This document shows, one piece after another, positions 1 to 7,778 of a stretch of 32,793 nucleotides of DNA. The notes beneath the pieces are model-generated. The model saw nothing but the letters and a program-made list of their open reading frames with translations, was not told the origin of the DNA and searched no databases. Position 1 is the stretch's first letter. Each line of letters begins with the position of its first letter. This DNA is from Candidatus Krumholzibacteriota bacterium (GTDB taxonomy: Bacteria > Krumholzibacteriota > Krumholzibacteriia > Krumholzibacteriales > Krumholzibacteriaceae), in NCBI GenBank assembly GCA_030609325.1, contig JAUWCL010000031.1, positions 1 to 32,793 of the forward strand. The letters are read 5' to 3'. A program made the translations under genes and the position numbers.

Positions 1-1
1 G

Positions 2-385
2 AAAGAGAGGCCGGAATCCGGGCTGGATTTACATAAACGGCGTGGAAGTCCCGGGGAGAGTGGGAAAGAGGCGCCGAAACGCCGGCCTCTGAAGCGTCCG
101 CAGAAGCCATCTGTACCCCCGCAGAAGCGGGAAGAGTCGCGCTATATCCCCAGGTCTGTGCGCGATGAGGTCTACGCCAGGGACAGGGGGCGGTGTACGT
201 TTGTGGCGCCCGGGGGAAAGCGGTGCGGCTCGACGTGGGACCTGCAGATAGACCACATCGTCCCATTTGCAAGGGGCGGGGATAACTCGCCATCCAACCT
301 GAGGCTGTTATGCGCGAAGCATAACCGCCTGGAGGCTAAAAGAGCTTTCGGGGAAAAACACATGGAACAGTACTGCGATACATGA
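2..385 (+). CDS. HNH endonuclease, C-terminal part (5' end outside window)
   Basis: The frame is open from the first bases of the window to a TGA at 383-385, so this is the 3' end of a longer gene; a GTG at 158 could start a 75-residue protein but the frame before it has no stop. The C-terminal about 75 residues carry an HNH fold: a CTF...KRCG Cys pair, then DHIVPFARGG (the D-H of the HNH motif), an Asn in SNLRLLC, and a final CAKHN with the metal-binding Cys and His. The upstream part is rich in Arg, Lys and Pro and looks like a linker. Such HNH domains are metal-dependent nucleases found at the C-terminus of many uncharacterised bacterial proteins. The biological role (mobile element, defence or repair) cannot be told from this fragment. 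Confidence 0.75.
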   Translation, partial: KERPESGLDLHKRRGSPGESGKEAPKRRPLKRPQKPSVPPQKREESRYIPRSVRDEVYARDRGRCTFVAPGGKRCGSTWDLQIDHIVPFARGGDNSPSNLRLLCAKHNRLEAKRAFGEKHMEQYCDT

Positions 386-420
386 AGCCGTTTGATCCAT
401 GAAAAACCCGGCCGCCGAGA

Positions 421-564
421 CTAGAATATCTCTACAGACTGGTTCACACGATCTGCACACTCGGGTGTCAGATCGCGCTTCCCGTGCTCGGCGACTTTCT
501 GTAAAATGCCCTTCAGCTAGACCACATAGTCCCGCGCCTCGCCGTCATGCGGAGGGCGCACGAG
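421..564 (-). pseudogene. possible decayed coding segment
   Basis: Read on the minus strand, 564 down to 421 gives a protein-like stretch with a hydrophilic pattern (for example LKGILQKVAEHGKRDLTPE) interrupted by one TAG and ended by another TAG. No start or ribosome-binding site was seen. It may be the remnant of a gene, since the segment reads like normal protein, but I do not recognise the family and the match could be chance. The rest of the 205-base gap before the phosphoesterase gene shows nothing recognisable. Confidence 0.18.
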
Positions 565-590
565 TTGATTTGCTAAAAAGGAGACTGCAG

Positions 591-1508
591 ATGGCACGAA
601 GGTTCACGAGGATCCTCATCGTACTCCTGCTCGCAGGGATCATCGCTTCCGTTGCGGTGCCTGGACCGCTCTGCGGAGAAAGCCGCGGCTCGTTCCGCTT
701 CGTCTTCATGGCCGACATCCACGTGATGCCCGAGCGTCGCGGCGCGCAGGGTTTCGAGGCGGCGATCGAGAAGGTCAACGAGCTGGCCCCCGACTTCGTG
801 ATAACCGGCGGCGATCTGATTTATGATGCTCTGGGAGTGAGTTACGAACGGGCCGATTCGCTGTACAGGCTGTTCGGGGATCTCTGCGAAAAGCTCGAGA
901 TGCCCGTCCACCACACTATCGGCAACCATGAGGTCTTCGGGCTCTATATCGGGAGCGGAGTCGATCCGACACACCCTGAATTCGGCAAGAAGATGTTCGA
1001 GAAGAGATTGGGTGGGGGCTCGACGAGTTCTTCGTTTGATTTCGGCGGCTGGCACTTCATCCTTCTCGACACGATAGGATTCACCGGAACGAGGCGCTAT
1101 TTCGGCCATGTCGGGCAGGAGACGCTCGAATGGCTCGCCCGGGACCTAGAAAATACCGCTCCAGACACGCCGATTGTGCTATGTGTCCATATTCCACTAG
1201 TATCTCCTTCCATCCAGACCAGTTACGGGACAACCGAGACGGTCCCGCCGGCAGAGTTGGTGGCCAACGCCCCCGAGGTCCTCTCAATGTTCGAGGGCCG
1301 CGACCTGAGACTCGTTCTCCAGGGACATCTTCACATTGTCGAGCAGGCGCAGGTAAAGGGCACCAAATTCGTTACGGGCGGCGCGGTCAGCGGCGCCTGG
1401 TGGAAAGGGCCGCACAGGGGATTCCCCGAGGGATTCGTTGTGGTGGATGTCACAGGCGGAAGGCTCGACTACAGATACGAGACCTACGGCTGGGAGGCGG
1501 GAGAATGA
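591..1508 (+). CDS. exported calcineurin-like metallophosphoesterase
   Basis: A 305-residue protein starting at the ATG at 591, chosen because AAAAGGAG lies just upstream and because a hydrophobic signal segment (residues 6-23) follows; the frame is open further upstream to 399, but that part does not look coding. The binuclear-metal motifs of the calcineurin-like phosphoesterase family are all present in order: DIH (42-44), GGD (73-75), GNHE (111-114), an isolated His in CVHIP (200) and GHLH (245-248). These bind two metal ions and hydrolyse phosphomono- or diesters. The leader suggests action outside the cytoplasm. Substrate is not predictable; the family includes purple-acid-phosphatase-like and phosphodiesterase-like enzymes. 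No partner gene is obvious. Confidence 0.85.
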   Translation: MARRFTRILIVLLLAGIIASVAVPGPLCGESRGSFRFVFMADIHVMPERRGAQGFEAAIEKVNELAPDFVITGGDLIYDALGVSYERADSLYRLFGDLCEKLEMPVHHTIGNHEVFGLYIGSGVDPTHPEFGKKMFEKRLGGGSTSSSFDFGGWHFILLDTIGFTGTRRYFGHVGQETLEWLARDLENTAPDTPIVLCVHIPLVSPSIQTSYGTTETVPPAELVANAPEVLSMFEGRDLRLVLQGHLHIVEQAQVKGTKFVTGGAVSGAWWKGPHRGFPEGFVVVDVTGGRLDYRYETYGWEAGE

Positions 1509-1540
1509 GGCGTGCGACGAAATAGCGACGAAATAATTGG

Positions 1541-1570
1541 TGGAACCTGCGGCGGTTAATATTATATAAT
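1541..1570 (+). promoter_or_regulatory. putative sigma-70 type promoter for the DUF1573 gene
   Basis: A perfect TATAAT (1565-1570) sits in an AT-rich island in otherwise GC-rich DNA; a weak -35 (TGGAAC, 1541-1546) lies 18 nt upstream. It would give a leader of about 140 nt before the ATG at 1718. Nothing recognisable was seen in that leader apart from the GGAGG ribosome-binding site. Confidence 0.4.
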
Positions 1571-1717
1571 ATACTATTGGCTGATATGGGAGAGTCCCGG
1601 TTCCTCCCGACCGGACAAGATGGTGTCGGTGGGGGGTATCGGGTTTGTTTTCATTTACTGAATTCTGTGAAGGCGGGCAAGGCTGCGAACCAGTGCCTGT
1701 CAGACGGAGGATACTCT

Positions 1718-2779
1718 ATGAGCCTTTCGAGAAAGCTGGGCCTGTCGGTCGTGACCTTCGCCGTGATGGCGACGGTCCTCGCGTCGGCGGCCGCGGCGGG
1801 GCAGAAAGACCCGCCGAAGATGTACATAAAAAACAAGGCGCCTGATCTGGGCACTTACTACGAAGGCGTGGACATCGAGTATGAGTTCACGGTGAGGAAC
1901 AACGGGGTGGCGGAGCTTCACATACTCGGCGTCCGCCCCGGGTGAGGCTGCTCGGTGGCCGACTATGACGAGGTCATCCCTCCCGGGTCGGAGGGAAAGA
2001 TAGGCGTAAAACTCATAGGACACAAACTTCACCCCGGACGCTTCAAGAAGAGCTTCACGGTGAAGACGAACGATCCCGAAAACGCGAAGGTGACGCTCAG
2101 CGTCATCGGGCATATCAAGCAGGTCTTCCGGGTCTCCAAGGGTCTGTCCCTTTCGGGGTACAAGGGCGAAGATCTCAAGGAAGAAGTGATCCTCACATTG
2201 GCTCTCGAAGAGGGAATCGACCTGACCGGATATCACTGGTCAAAGAAGAGCAGGGACAGAAAGGCCCTCGAGGAGAGCGTCGGCGTCAAGATCACGCCGA
2301 TTGAGAAAGGAAAGAAGTACAAGATCGAGACGTGGCTGAAGAAAGACCTTCCGCCGAGGCAGTACTTCGCCGACCTGTTCATCGAGACCGATTTCGACGA
2401 GCTGCCAGAAAAGAAACTGGCGTTCCGGCTTCATATCATGGACGACGTCGAGCTCCATCCGAGCACGATATACATGAGGGAGCTCCTGATGGCCGAGGGA
2501 ACGACGAAGAGCTTCGAGAAGGTAGTCTCGGTCATCTCGGCAAGGGGAGACTCGCTGAAGATCCTCGACGTGATCCCGAGCGACAAGTCGATAACCTGGA
2601 ATATCAGGGAGGTCAAACCAGGCAAGGCGTACACGTGCAGGTTCCAGATCCGTCCGCGATCTGAGCCTGGAAAGTACGAGGCCTCGCTGAAGTTCCTGAC
2701 AAATTATCCCGGATATGAGGAGCTCGTGGTCCCGATCAAGGGATCCGTGAGATTGACGAAGGATACGCGAAAGAAATAA
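1718..2779 (+). CDS. DUF1573-domain exported protein with in-frame TGA; candidate selenoprotein
   Basis: ATG at 1718 is preceded by GGAGG (1706-1710) and followed by a signal peptide (residues about 1-27, ending ASAAAAG). The frame runs to TAA at 2777 but is crossed by one TGA at 1943-1945, codon 76. The reading is GVRPG-(TGA)-GCSVADYDEVIPPG. DUF1573 proteins have a conserved CGC motif here (typically SCGCTVA), so the TGA stands for the first Cys and gives U-G-C. There is no frameshift, and the next 277 codons stay open with the same codon style. The N-terminal region (about 35-120) is the Ig-like DUF1573 domain; the rest (to 353) looks beta-rich and also exported. The family's role is unclear. 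A TlpA-like thioredoxin gene follows after a terminator. Alternatives are a nonsense mutation or sequencing error, giving a pseudogene split at 1945. Confidence 0.7.
1946..1991 (+). promoter_or_regulatory. candidate bacterial SECIS hairpin
   Basis: Immediately after the TGA at 1943-1945, ATGAC (1965-1969) pairs with GTCAT (1973-1977) around a GAG loop that starts 24 nt after the TGA. An outer stem CCGAC (1959-1963) with GTCGG (1987-1991) can form around it. A short stem, a small apical loop beginning with G and a distance of roughly 16-37 nt from the UGA are the published features of bacterial SECIS elements. The asymmetrical internal loop (9 nt on the 3' side) makes the outer stem less sure. 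Seen by eye, not folded by software. Confidence 0.45.
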
Positions 2780-2809
2780 CAGCCCCGTCTCCCGACGGAG
2801 AGAGTTGTC

Positions 2810-2845
2810 CGGGACGCGACCGGGATTCGGCGCGTCCCGTTTTTT
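2810..2845 (+). terminator. rho-independent terminator after the DUF1573 gene
   Basis: A perfect 9-bp stem, CGGGACGCG (2810-2818) with CGCGTCCCG (2831-2839), has a 12-nt loop and is followed by six T. It separates the DUF1573 gene from the thioredoxin gene 15 bases downstream. Confidence 0.85.
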
Positions 2846-2860
2846 GAAAGGGCGGAAAAG

Positions 2861-3787
2861 ATGACAGATAAAATAAGGATTCTTGTACTGGCCCTGACGG
2901 CCGTGGCGGTCTTCGCCGGCGCGGCCGGCGCCGACGCTGCCAGGGAGGCCGCGGCGAAGGAGGTGTACGAGCAGCTGATGGCCGAGATCCAGCGGGGCCG
3001 GAACACGGTTCCGATGGATCAGCTCGTCGTCAAGGCCGAAGAGGAGCTGAAGGGCATCATCGAGGCCTACCCCGGCACGGCAGCATCGGGCAGCGCGATG
3101 GTGGTGCTCGGGCAGATCTATTCACAGATCGGACGGGGCGTGGACGCGATGGAGATCCTGAAAAAATACCACGCCGGCAGTTTCCCGAAGGAACCATCGG
3201 AAAAGGGGATGGCGTGGATGTCGGTCGGCAACGCCTGCCTCGCCGAGGACGATTTCGATGGGGCCGAGAAGGCCCTGCGAAAGGCCGTCGCCGTCAAGGG
3301 CATCAAGCCGGGTATGAAGAAATCGGCCGAAGGGATGATCGCGCGCCTCGAGACGATGAAGAAGCTCAGGATCGGCGCCGAGGCGATCGACTTCAGGACG
3401 ACGGACATCGCGGGCAAGGGGATCAGCCCTGCCGACTACAGGGGCAGGGTCGTCCTCCTAGACTTCTGGGCAACCTGGTGCGCTCCCTGCCGGGCGGAGA
3501 TGCCCACCGTCAAGAAGATCTACTCGACCTATCACGAGAAGGGTTTCGATATCATCGGCGTTTCGATGGACAACAACCGCAACGCCTTCTATTCCTTCCT
3601 GAAAGACCAGGACATGAAGTGGCGCCAGATCTACGACGGCAAGGGCTGGCAGGCAGAGATAGGCCAGCTCTACGCGGTCAGCTCGATCCCCTCCACCTTC
3701 CTCATCGACAAGCAGGGAAGGATCCGGTACAAGAACCTCCGCGGCAATGAGCTTGAGAAGGCGGTCGAGAAGTTGCTGAAGGAGTAG
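2861..3787 (+). CDS. exported TlpA/ResA-like thioredoxin with N-terminal helical repeat region
   Basis: 308 residues. A signal peptide (about 1-25, with AVFAGAAGADA) is followed by an alpha-helical, TPR-like region (30-165) and then a redoxin domain (about 170-308). The active site WATWCAPC lies in the stretch after YRGRVVLLDF, and a cis-Pro region SSIPSTFLID is present, as is usual for the TlpA/ResA/AhpC-TSA group. Such proteins act outside the cytoplasmic membrane as disulfide reductants for cytochrome maturation or other thiol proteins. It directly follows the DUF1573 gene, which carries a Cys/Sec redox-type motif, so the two may be functionally linked; this is inference. It lies between two terminators, so it is probably a single-gene unit. 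Confidence 0.85.
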   Translation: MTDKIRILVLALTAVAVFAGAAGADAAREAAAKEVYEQLMAEIQRGRNTVPMDQLVVKAEEELKGIIEAYPGTAASGSAMVVLGQIYSQIGRGVDAMEILKKYHAGSFPKEPSEKGMAWMSVGNACLAEDDFDGAEKALRKAVAVKGIKPGMKKSAEGMIARLETMKKLRIGAEAIDFRTTDIAGKGISPADYRGRVVLLDFWATWCAPCRAEMPTVKKIYSTYHEKGFDIIGVSMDNNRNAFYSFLKDQDMKWRQIYDGKGWQAEIGQLYAVSSIPSTFLIDKQGRIRYKNLRGNELEKAVEKLLKE

Positions 3788-3817
3788 TGGAAAACCTCTC
3801 GTTACGGAGTTTGCGGT

Positions 3818-3849
3818 GGACGGGCCCGGCGGCCCGTCCGATTTTCTTT
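3818..3849 (+). terminator. rho-independent terminator after the thioredoxin gene
   Basis: GGACGGGCC (3818-3826) pairs perfectly with GGCCCGTCC (3831-3839) around a CGGC tetraloop, and is followed by GATTTTCTTT. Confidence 0.8.
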
Positions 3850-3914
3850 ACGTCCGGCCCGATGCTCCAGTTGGTTGAGAAAACCGGCTGTTACAGTTTT
3901 CCGAAAAAATAATA

Positions 3915-3944
3915 TTGACATTTTCGGCCTTCTTGTGGAATGGT
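3915..3944 (+). promoter_or_regulatory. putative promoter of the hydrogenase operon
   Basis: A perfect -35 hexamer TTGACA (3915-3920) is followed 18 nt later by AATGGT (3939-3944), a poor -10. The remaining 100 nt to the first gene hold a CATGCC/GGCATG hairpin (3963-3980, loop GAAGGT), which could be an operator or RNA element. No other promoter-like sequence was noticed inside the operon, which fits one long transcript. Confidence 0.35.
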
Positions 3945-4047
3945 ACACCCTGCTGTCTCGGGCATGCCGAAGGTGGCATGTTGCTGGTAAGGTGAATTAA
4001 GGCCTCCGTGTCCACGGCTGCCGATTTCTTATTACGGAAAAAACCAC

Positions 4048-5097
4048 ATGCAGTTTATCGACTCGACAAACTTCGAGAGGTTGCTCAAGAAGCTTTCCGG
4101 TGAGGGAGAGCTTTTTGTGCCCGTCACGGAAAAAGACACCGGAAAACTCCATATAGAGCGAGTCGAAGCCTTTCCTCTTCCCGAAGGGATGAGCGTCGAA
4201 GGCTACCGTACGGTCGAGACGCTGAAAGGATTCGCACAGCTCCTCCGTTCGACAGTCGCAGAATATCCCTCGGAGGAGCTCGACGAGTTCGAGGCCGATG
4301 AAAACACGCTTTCATACATAGTGGTCGGCGCGAGGGCCTGTGACGTCGCAGCCATGGAGCTGGTAGACAGGGTGCAGATCGAGGGAGAATTCGAGGACCC
4401 GTTTTACCGGATCCGCAGGGAGAAGATGTTCACGATAGCCGCCGATTGCACCGACTGCGGCGAGTCGTGCTTCTGCACCCTGCTCGGCAGGAAGCCATGG
4501 CCGGAGAAGGGTTTCGACCTGGCGATCTCAAAGGTCGACGCGGGGTATCTCATCGAGGCGGGATCCGAGCGCGGTGAAAAAGTCATCTCGGAGAACGGCG
4601 ATCTTTTCATCGCTCCGCGCGACGGTCAGGAGAAGTCTAGGGACGAGGCGCGGGCGAAGGTCGTCGCGAAACTCGAGAAAAACAACAGGGATTTCCCCGA
4701 CGCGACGAAGATGACCGAGCCGCTCAGGAAGGCGCTGGCCGACGGGCTCTGGGACAAGGAGTCGGCGAAATGCGTCGAGTGCGGCGCCTGCACCAATATC
4801 TGCCCGACCTGCTACTGTTTCCTCCTGTTCGATACGGTGGAGGGAGAGAAGTACAGGAGAGTGATGTCCTGGGATAGCTGTCAGGTCACCGGATACGCGA
4901 GGATGGCAGGGATGGGCAACCCGAGGCCGCGCCTGAGCGACCGCGTCAAACACAGGTTTTATCACAAGTACGATTATCTGCCCCTCAGCCACGGCGAGAT
5001 CTTCTGCACTGGCTGCGGCAGGTGCATCGACGCCTGTTCGGCCGGGATAGACATGCGTGCAGTGTTCCGGAATGTAATGAGCAAGGTAGCCAAGTAA
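4048..5097 (+). CDS. sulfhydrogenase beta (HydB/AsrA)-like iron-sulfur subunit
   Basis: 349 residues, resembling HydB of archaeal sulfhydrogenases and AsrA of anaerobic sulfite reductase. The family hallmark GARACDVAAM is at 94-103. A Cys-rich site C134-x2-C137-x3-C141-x-C143 follows, and the C-terminus carries two [4Fe-4S] ferredoxin-type motifs: C242-x2-C245-x2-C248-x3-C252 (with two extra Cys, 255 and 257) and C320-x2-C323-x2-C326-x3-C330. The role in the family is to pass electrons between the flavin subunit and the rest of the enzyme. It is the first gene of the operon, 13 nt before the flavin subunit gene. In this operon it should form the entry arm for NAD(P)H electrons; that pairing with a group 4 hydrogenase is inferred. 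Confidence 0.85.
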   Translation: MQFIDSTNFERLLKKLSGEGELFVPVTEKDTGKLHIERVEAFPLPEGMSVEGYRTVETLKGFAQLLRSTVAEYPSEELDEFEADENTLSYIVVGARACDVAAMELVDRVQIEGEFEDPFYRIRREKMFTIAADCTDCGESCFCTLLGRKPWPEKGFDLAISKVDAGYLIEAGSERGEKVISENGDLFIAPRDGQEKSRDEARAKVVAKLEKNNRDFPDATKMTEPLRKALADGLWDKESAKCVECGACTNICPTCYCFLLFDTVEGEKYRRVMSWDSCQVTGYARMAGMGNPRPRLSDRVKHRFYHKYDYLPLSHGEIFCTGCGRCIDACSAGIDMRAVFRNVMSKVAK

Positions 5098-5110
5098 GGG
5101 AGCAAATGGG

Positions 5111-5938
5111 ATGAAAAACCCGTATTATCCCATCGATACCGTTGTTGAAGATATCATAACGGAAACCCCGACGATCAAGACGTTCGTCCTCAAGCCGGTC
5201 AGGCCTGTCAAGTTCCGTGCCGGCCAGTTTATGCAGCTTACCGTCCCCGGACTGGGCGAGGCGCCGTTCACGCCCAGCTCCGATCCGAACATCACTGAGA
5301 GGATGGAGATCAGCATTCTCAAGACGGGAAAGGTGACGAACGCGCTGCACGAGCTCGGTCCCGGCGCGAAGGTCGGGCTGAGAGGGCCGTTCGGCAAGGG
5401 ATACCCGCTCGAGAAGCTCGTGGGCAAGGATGTCCTCGTGGTGGGCGGCGGCGTGGGCCTCGCCCCGATGAGGGCGCTGCTCTACGCCCTCTTCGACGAT
5501 CCGTCGAAGTACAGGAAGATCGTCATCAGGTTCGGCGCCAGGGAGCCGGCGGAACTCAGCTTCCGCAGGCAGTACGACGAGTGGCGCGCCCTTGCAGGCA
5601 ACATATCGCTGAAGACCACGATCGACGTGCCGCATCCCGACTGGAGCGGGCACGTCGGCCTGGTGACGACGCTGCTGGAGCCCGACAAGCTCGAGGGCAT
5701 AGACATAGTCGACAGCTACGCACTTTCGTGCGGCCCCGAGATCATGCTCAAGTTCGTTACACTGAAGCTTCTCGAGATCGGCTACAAGCCTCCGCAGATC
5801 TATCTTTCAATGAACAGGAAAATGTCGTGCGGCATGGGCAAGTGCGGACGGTGCAACGTCGGCCACTACTATCTGTGCGTCGACGGCCCTGATATGTGTT
5901 ACGACAAGATCAAGCACGTTCCGAACGTGTTCGGCTAG
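5111..5938 (+). CDS. sulfhydrogenase gamma (HydG/AsrB)-like FAD/NAD(P)-binding subunit
   Basis: 275 residues of the ferredoxin-NADP reductase superfamily. An FAD-binding barrel (about 10-100) includes FRAGQFMQLTVPG (35-47) and the APFTPSS turn (51-57), which replaces the classical RxYS as in HydG/AsrB and dihydroorotate dehydrogenase electron-transfer subunits. The nucleotide-binding part starts with LVVGGGVGLAPM (109-120) and has the SCGPE motif (206-210). The C-terminus binds a [2Fe-2S] cluster through C240-x4-C245-x2-C248-x7-C256. It should exchange hydride with NAD(H) or NADP(H) and single electrons with the HydB-like partner encoded just upstream. Cofactor preference cannot be settled by eye. 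Confidence 0.87.
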   Translation: MKNPYYPIDTVVEDIITETPTIKTFVLKPVRPVKFRAGQFMQLTVPGLGEAPFTPSSDPNITERMEISILKTGKVTNALHELGPGAKVGLRGPFGKGYPLEKLVGKDVLVVGGGVGLAPMRALLYALFDDPSKYRKIVIRFGAREPAELSFRRQYDEWRALAGNISLKTTIDVPHPDWSGHVGLVTTLLEPDKLEGIDIVDSYALSCGPEIMLKFVTLKLLEIGYKPPQIYLSMNRKMSCGMGKCGRCNVGHYYLCVDGPDMCYDKIKHVPNVFG

Positions 5939-5986
5939 TTCACTTGTGGTTGGGCCGTACCGGCGGCCCGGGAAGAAAAGTCGTCT

Positions 5987-7774
5987 ATGAGTGAAATACG
6001 CAGCAACTGTTCGATCTGCTCCCTCGCCTGCCCCCTGATCCTCAAGGGTGGCGGGAGGAGCCCGATCTTCACGAACAAGTCGATTCTCTCTCTGGAGTGG
6101 GACGACAGTGAAGACTCGAAGTACGGCGGAAGTCTCTGCGCCCGCGGGGCGGCGATGGTGGAATTCGTCTCCCACCCCGACAGGCTCAACTACCCGTTCG
6201 TCCTCGGAGAGAGGTCGACCTATGAGGCGGCAGTCAAGGAAGCGGCGAAAAACCTCTCGGTCGTCAAGGGCGAGGCCGGCGGCGACGCGATCGGCGTCAT
6301 GATCGGCGACAACCTGACGAACGAGGAGGCTGCGCTCGCGCTGAAGTTCGCCAGAGATGTGATTGGAACCGAGAACATCGCTCTAATGGCCCCCGACGAC
6401 GTCCCGCTGTTCAGGGCGTGGATGGAGTACGACCTCTCCGGTCTCGGCCCCGCCGGGCAGAAGCCCGTCGGTGAGAAGCAGGTCTTCCTGCTCGTCGGAG
6501 ACCCCTTCTCCGAGCACCCGTGCACGGCCAGGGCCGTTGCGGCCGGCAAGTACGCGGGCAGGGGCAACGAGGTCATCGCGATAGGTCCGGAGAAGAATCA
6601 CTCGGCGTGGTTCGCCAACAGGCACCTCAGGTGCCGGCCGGGCGGTGAGCCGGCGGTCCTCGCGGGATTGCTCAAGGCGGCGGCCGCAAAGAGCGGCGCG
6701 CGGCTGACTGGCGAGCTCGGGAAGCTGATCGGCTCGCTGGACTGGAACGAGATAGAACGTCTCGGCGGCATCTCGAGGGACGACCTCGAGGGTGCTGCCG
6801 GCTCCATGCTCGGGGCCGCCTCTGTCGAGACATATGTTTCGAATATATTCGGACGATTCGGAGCGCCCGGCCTGACATCGATCCTGGCCGAGGCGGTGAC
6901 GCGGATCTGCCCCGGAGAGACCGTCTTTAACGCCCAGTTCGTTCAGCAGAACACCTGGGGGATCTACTCGGTCCTCGCCGGCGCTGGAAACGGAAAGGCC
7001 CTCGCCAACATCGCCTCCGGCGGCGTGCAGGCATTTGTGCTGCTCGGGCTCGATCCGGCTTCCGTTTTCCCCGCCGCACCGGTGGAGAAGGCGCTTCGCA
7101 ACAGCAAGTTCACCGTCGCCACGCAGCTGTTCAGGGGACAGGCCGCATCCGGCGCCAACGTCGTGATCCCCGCGGCGACCCTGGTCGAGAAGAAGGGCAC
7201 CGTGTCGCCATCGTTCGGAGAGGACATAGTCCGCGAAGAGACGATAGCCCCGCTCGCCGGCACTGTCAGCGACGGGCAGTTTCTCACCGATCTGGCGAAG
7301 GAGATGGGAGTCGGGCTTGCGGCGGCATCCGTGGAGAGAAAGACGGCAAGGACCGGTGCGGGAGAGAGCCTCGCCGCGGACTGGGCGGGCTACGCGGCGG
7401 AGATCAAGAGCCTGGAGAACGCGGATACCGTCCTCATCCCGTGGAGCGAAGCGGTTCATGCCGCCGACGGATCGATCAGCAGGAACCTCCTCTGGTCAAA
7501 GATCACATGCCCCGAGCCGGAGCTGATGGTGTCCAGGCAGATCGCCGAAGAGATGAACATTAGTGACGGCGATCTCCTGAAGGTCGTCTCCGAGGGCGGA
7601 GAGGCTGTGCTCGCGGCCAGGCCGACGGGCAAGCTCGAGGGAAAGACTGTCGCGGCGACGATACACTTCCCCTCGGTCCGCAAGCTGTTCCCGTGGAAGC
7701 TGAATGAACGACATGGTGAGATAAGCCTCGCCCCGGTCGCGGTGACCCTGGGCAGGCAAAGTGAGAAGAACTGA
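5987..7774 (+). CDS. formate dehydrogenase alpha/NuoG-like molybdopterin-fold subunit without the catalytic Cys/Sec
   Basis: 595 residues. The N-terminus has the FdhA/NuoG [4Fe-4S] motif C8-x2-C11-x3-C15 ... C51 in the context LCARG, then FVSHPDRL. The next FDH landmark, TNEEAALALKFARDVIGTEN (111-130), is well kept. In FdhA it is followed by ARL(C/U)H with the Mo/W-ligating Cys or Sec; here the sequence is IALMAPDDVP (131-140), with no Cys and no TGA in the DNA. The C-terminal molybdopterin-dinucleotide-binding domain (about 480-590, with NISDGDLLKVVSEGG) remains. So it is built like an FDH alpha subunit but should not catalyse formate oxidation; an electron-transfer or structural role like NuoG is more likely. 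It lies between the HydBG-like genes and a HycB-like ferredoxin. Confidence 0.8.
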   Translation: MSEIRSNCSICSLACPLILKGGGRSPIFTNKSILSLEWDDSEDSKYGGSLCARGAAMVEFVSHPDRLNYPFVLGERSTYEAAVKEAAKNLSVVKGEAGGDAIGVMIGDNLTNEEAALALKFARDVIGTENIALMAPDDVPLFRAWMEYDLSGLGPAGQKPVGEKQVFLLVGDPFSEHPCTARAVAAGKYAGRGNEVIAIGPEKNHSAWFANRHLRCRPGGEPAVLAGLLKAAAAKSGARLTGELGKLIGSLDWNEIERLGGISRDDLEGAAGSMLGAASVETYVSNIFGRFGAPGLTSILAEAVTRICPGETVFNAQFVQQNTWGIYSVLAGAGNGKALANIASGGVQAFVLLGLDPASVFPAAPVEKALRNSKFTVATQLFRGQAASGANVVIPAATLVEKKGTVSPSFGEDIVREETIAPLAGTVSDGQFLTDLAKEMGVGLAAASVERKTARTGAGESLAADWAGYAAEIKSLENADTVLIPWSEAVHAADGSISRNLLWSKITCPEPELMVSRQIAEEMNISDGDLLKVVSEGGEAVLAARPTGKLEGKTVAATIHFPSVRKLFPWKLNERHGEISLAPVAVTLGRQSEKN

Positions 7775-7778
7775 GTTT

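Noticed and set aside
1943-1955. Frameshift explanation for the split DUF1573 frame
   Set aside because: Both halves are in the same frame and only a TGA codon separates them, so no shift is needed.
4048-5938. Complete group 3b sulfhydrogenase
   Set aside because: HydB- and HydG-like genes are present, but no HydD/HydA; the only large and small subunits in the operon are of group 4 type.
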